From Rothia aeria (GTDB lineage: Bacteria; Actinomycetota; Actinomycetes; Actinomycetales; Micrococcaceae): 64,000 nt of DNA. The position numbers and the translations under genes are program-made. The notes beneath the pieces were generated by a model. It ran no database searches and was not told the DNA's origin. It saw only the letters and a program-made list of their open reading frames with translations. Positions 63,795-64,000 of the stretch are shown here, one piece after another. Each line of letters begins with the position of its first letter. The first letter of the stretch is position 1. The DNA lies in the NCBI GenBank assembly GCA_002355935.1, contig AP017895.1, forward strand, positions 1,178,001-1,242,000. Direction: 5' to 3'.

Positions 63795-64000
63795 CTAAAA
63801 CAACCGCCCGCTACGTATATCTTTAGGCTCTTCACGATCCAATAACCAACGTTTACGGTCAAGGCCTCCAGCGTATCCGGTGAGCTTCCCACCCGCACCG
63901 AGCACCCGGTGGCAAGGAATAATGATCGCGATTTTATTGTGACCAACTGCCTGCCCAACAGCCTGGGCGGGCGCACCAGGGCCAACCATCCGCGAGATTT
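63795..64000 (-). CDS. ogt: O6-alkylguanine-DNA alkyltransferase, C-terminal part
   Basis: Only the last 67 codons are inside the window; the frame is open to the right edge. The suicide Cys motif [10 protein letters not shown] is followed by [19 protein letters not shown], the usual C-terminus. It transfers alkyl groups from O6-guanine to its own Cys. Together with tag it forms an alkylation-repair pair on the minus strand. Confidence 0.92.
   Translation of the reverse strand, partial: ISRMVGPGAPAQAVGQAVGHNKIAIIIPCHRVLGAGGKLTGYAGGLDRKRWLLDREEPKDIRSGRLF

Overview
The window is a chromosomal segment of a moderately GC-rich actinobacterium of the family Micrococcaceae, most likely a Rothia species. 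This rests on the 16S rRNA, on gene order (lexA / LysM gene, priA-sseB, infC-rpmI-rplT, pheST, tyrS, TPR protein-HAD phosphatase-tlyA-nadK-recN, pyrG-NUDIX-xerD, parA-scpA-scpB-rluB-tyrA-cmk-der), and on actinobacterial hallmarks such as PriA and actinobacterial-type ParA/ScpAB. The species call is from memory of gene order and 16S, not from a search.

Layout. 0-4.6 kb: partial lexA, a divergent LysM membrane protein behind a LexA-box-like site, then a decayed histidine locus (a HisH-like protein without its catalytic triad, a 57-residue membrane protein, PriA) followed by an SseB-family protein. 4.6-7.7 kb: an AT-rich island with small genes on the minus strand, one of them SUKH/SMI1-KNR4-like; it resembles an orphan toxin-immunity cluster. 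7.7-12.6 kb: DUF1844 protein, infC-rpmI-rplT with an attenuator-like leader and an ATT start codon, an RNA methyltransferase, a cation efflux protein and a MutT-like hydrolase. 12.9-16.8 kb: efeUOB iron uptake operon behind a DtxR/IdeR-like box. 17-30.4 kb: pheST, membrane proteins, a solitary argR, an ankyrin protein, an acyl-CoA ligase, apt, a HelD-like helicase and tyrS. 30.4-36.3 kb: one rRNA operon (16S-23S-5S, no spacer tRNAs). 36.5-46.6 kb: TPR-like protein, phosphatase, tlyA, nadK, recN, pyrG, NUDIX, xerD. 46.9-56.6 kb: a dicarboxylate symporter, parA-scpA-scpB-rluB-tyrA-cmk-der and tRNA-Pro. 56.7-64 kb: membrane protein, NAD(P)-binding oxidoreductase, two tandem lactate permeases, DUF1304 protein, DNA-3-methyladenine glycosylase I, and the 3' end of an O6-alkylguanine-DNA alkyltransferase.

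Reading caution. At least 23 single-base frameshifts occur in 16 protein genes, many of them essential (pheT, tyrS, nadK, der, rluB, recN), and tRNA-Pro lacks one base in its anticodon loop. Every one is repaired by adding one base to a homopolymer run and none needs a base removed. That is the signature of homopolymer undercalling in the reads, so I annotate these as intact genes with assembly errors and give corrected extents.

How the genes work together. Most of the window is housekeeping (translation, chromosome segregation, DNA repair, nucleotide and cofactor synthesis). The lineage-specific points are the eroded histidine locus and solitary argR (amino-acid biosynthesis loss in a host-associated bacterium), the iron operon, the doubled lactate transporter suited to an oral or mucosal niche, and the AT-rich island, which is the best candidate for undescribed biology.
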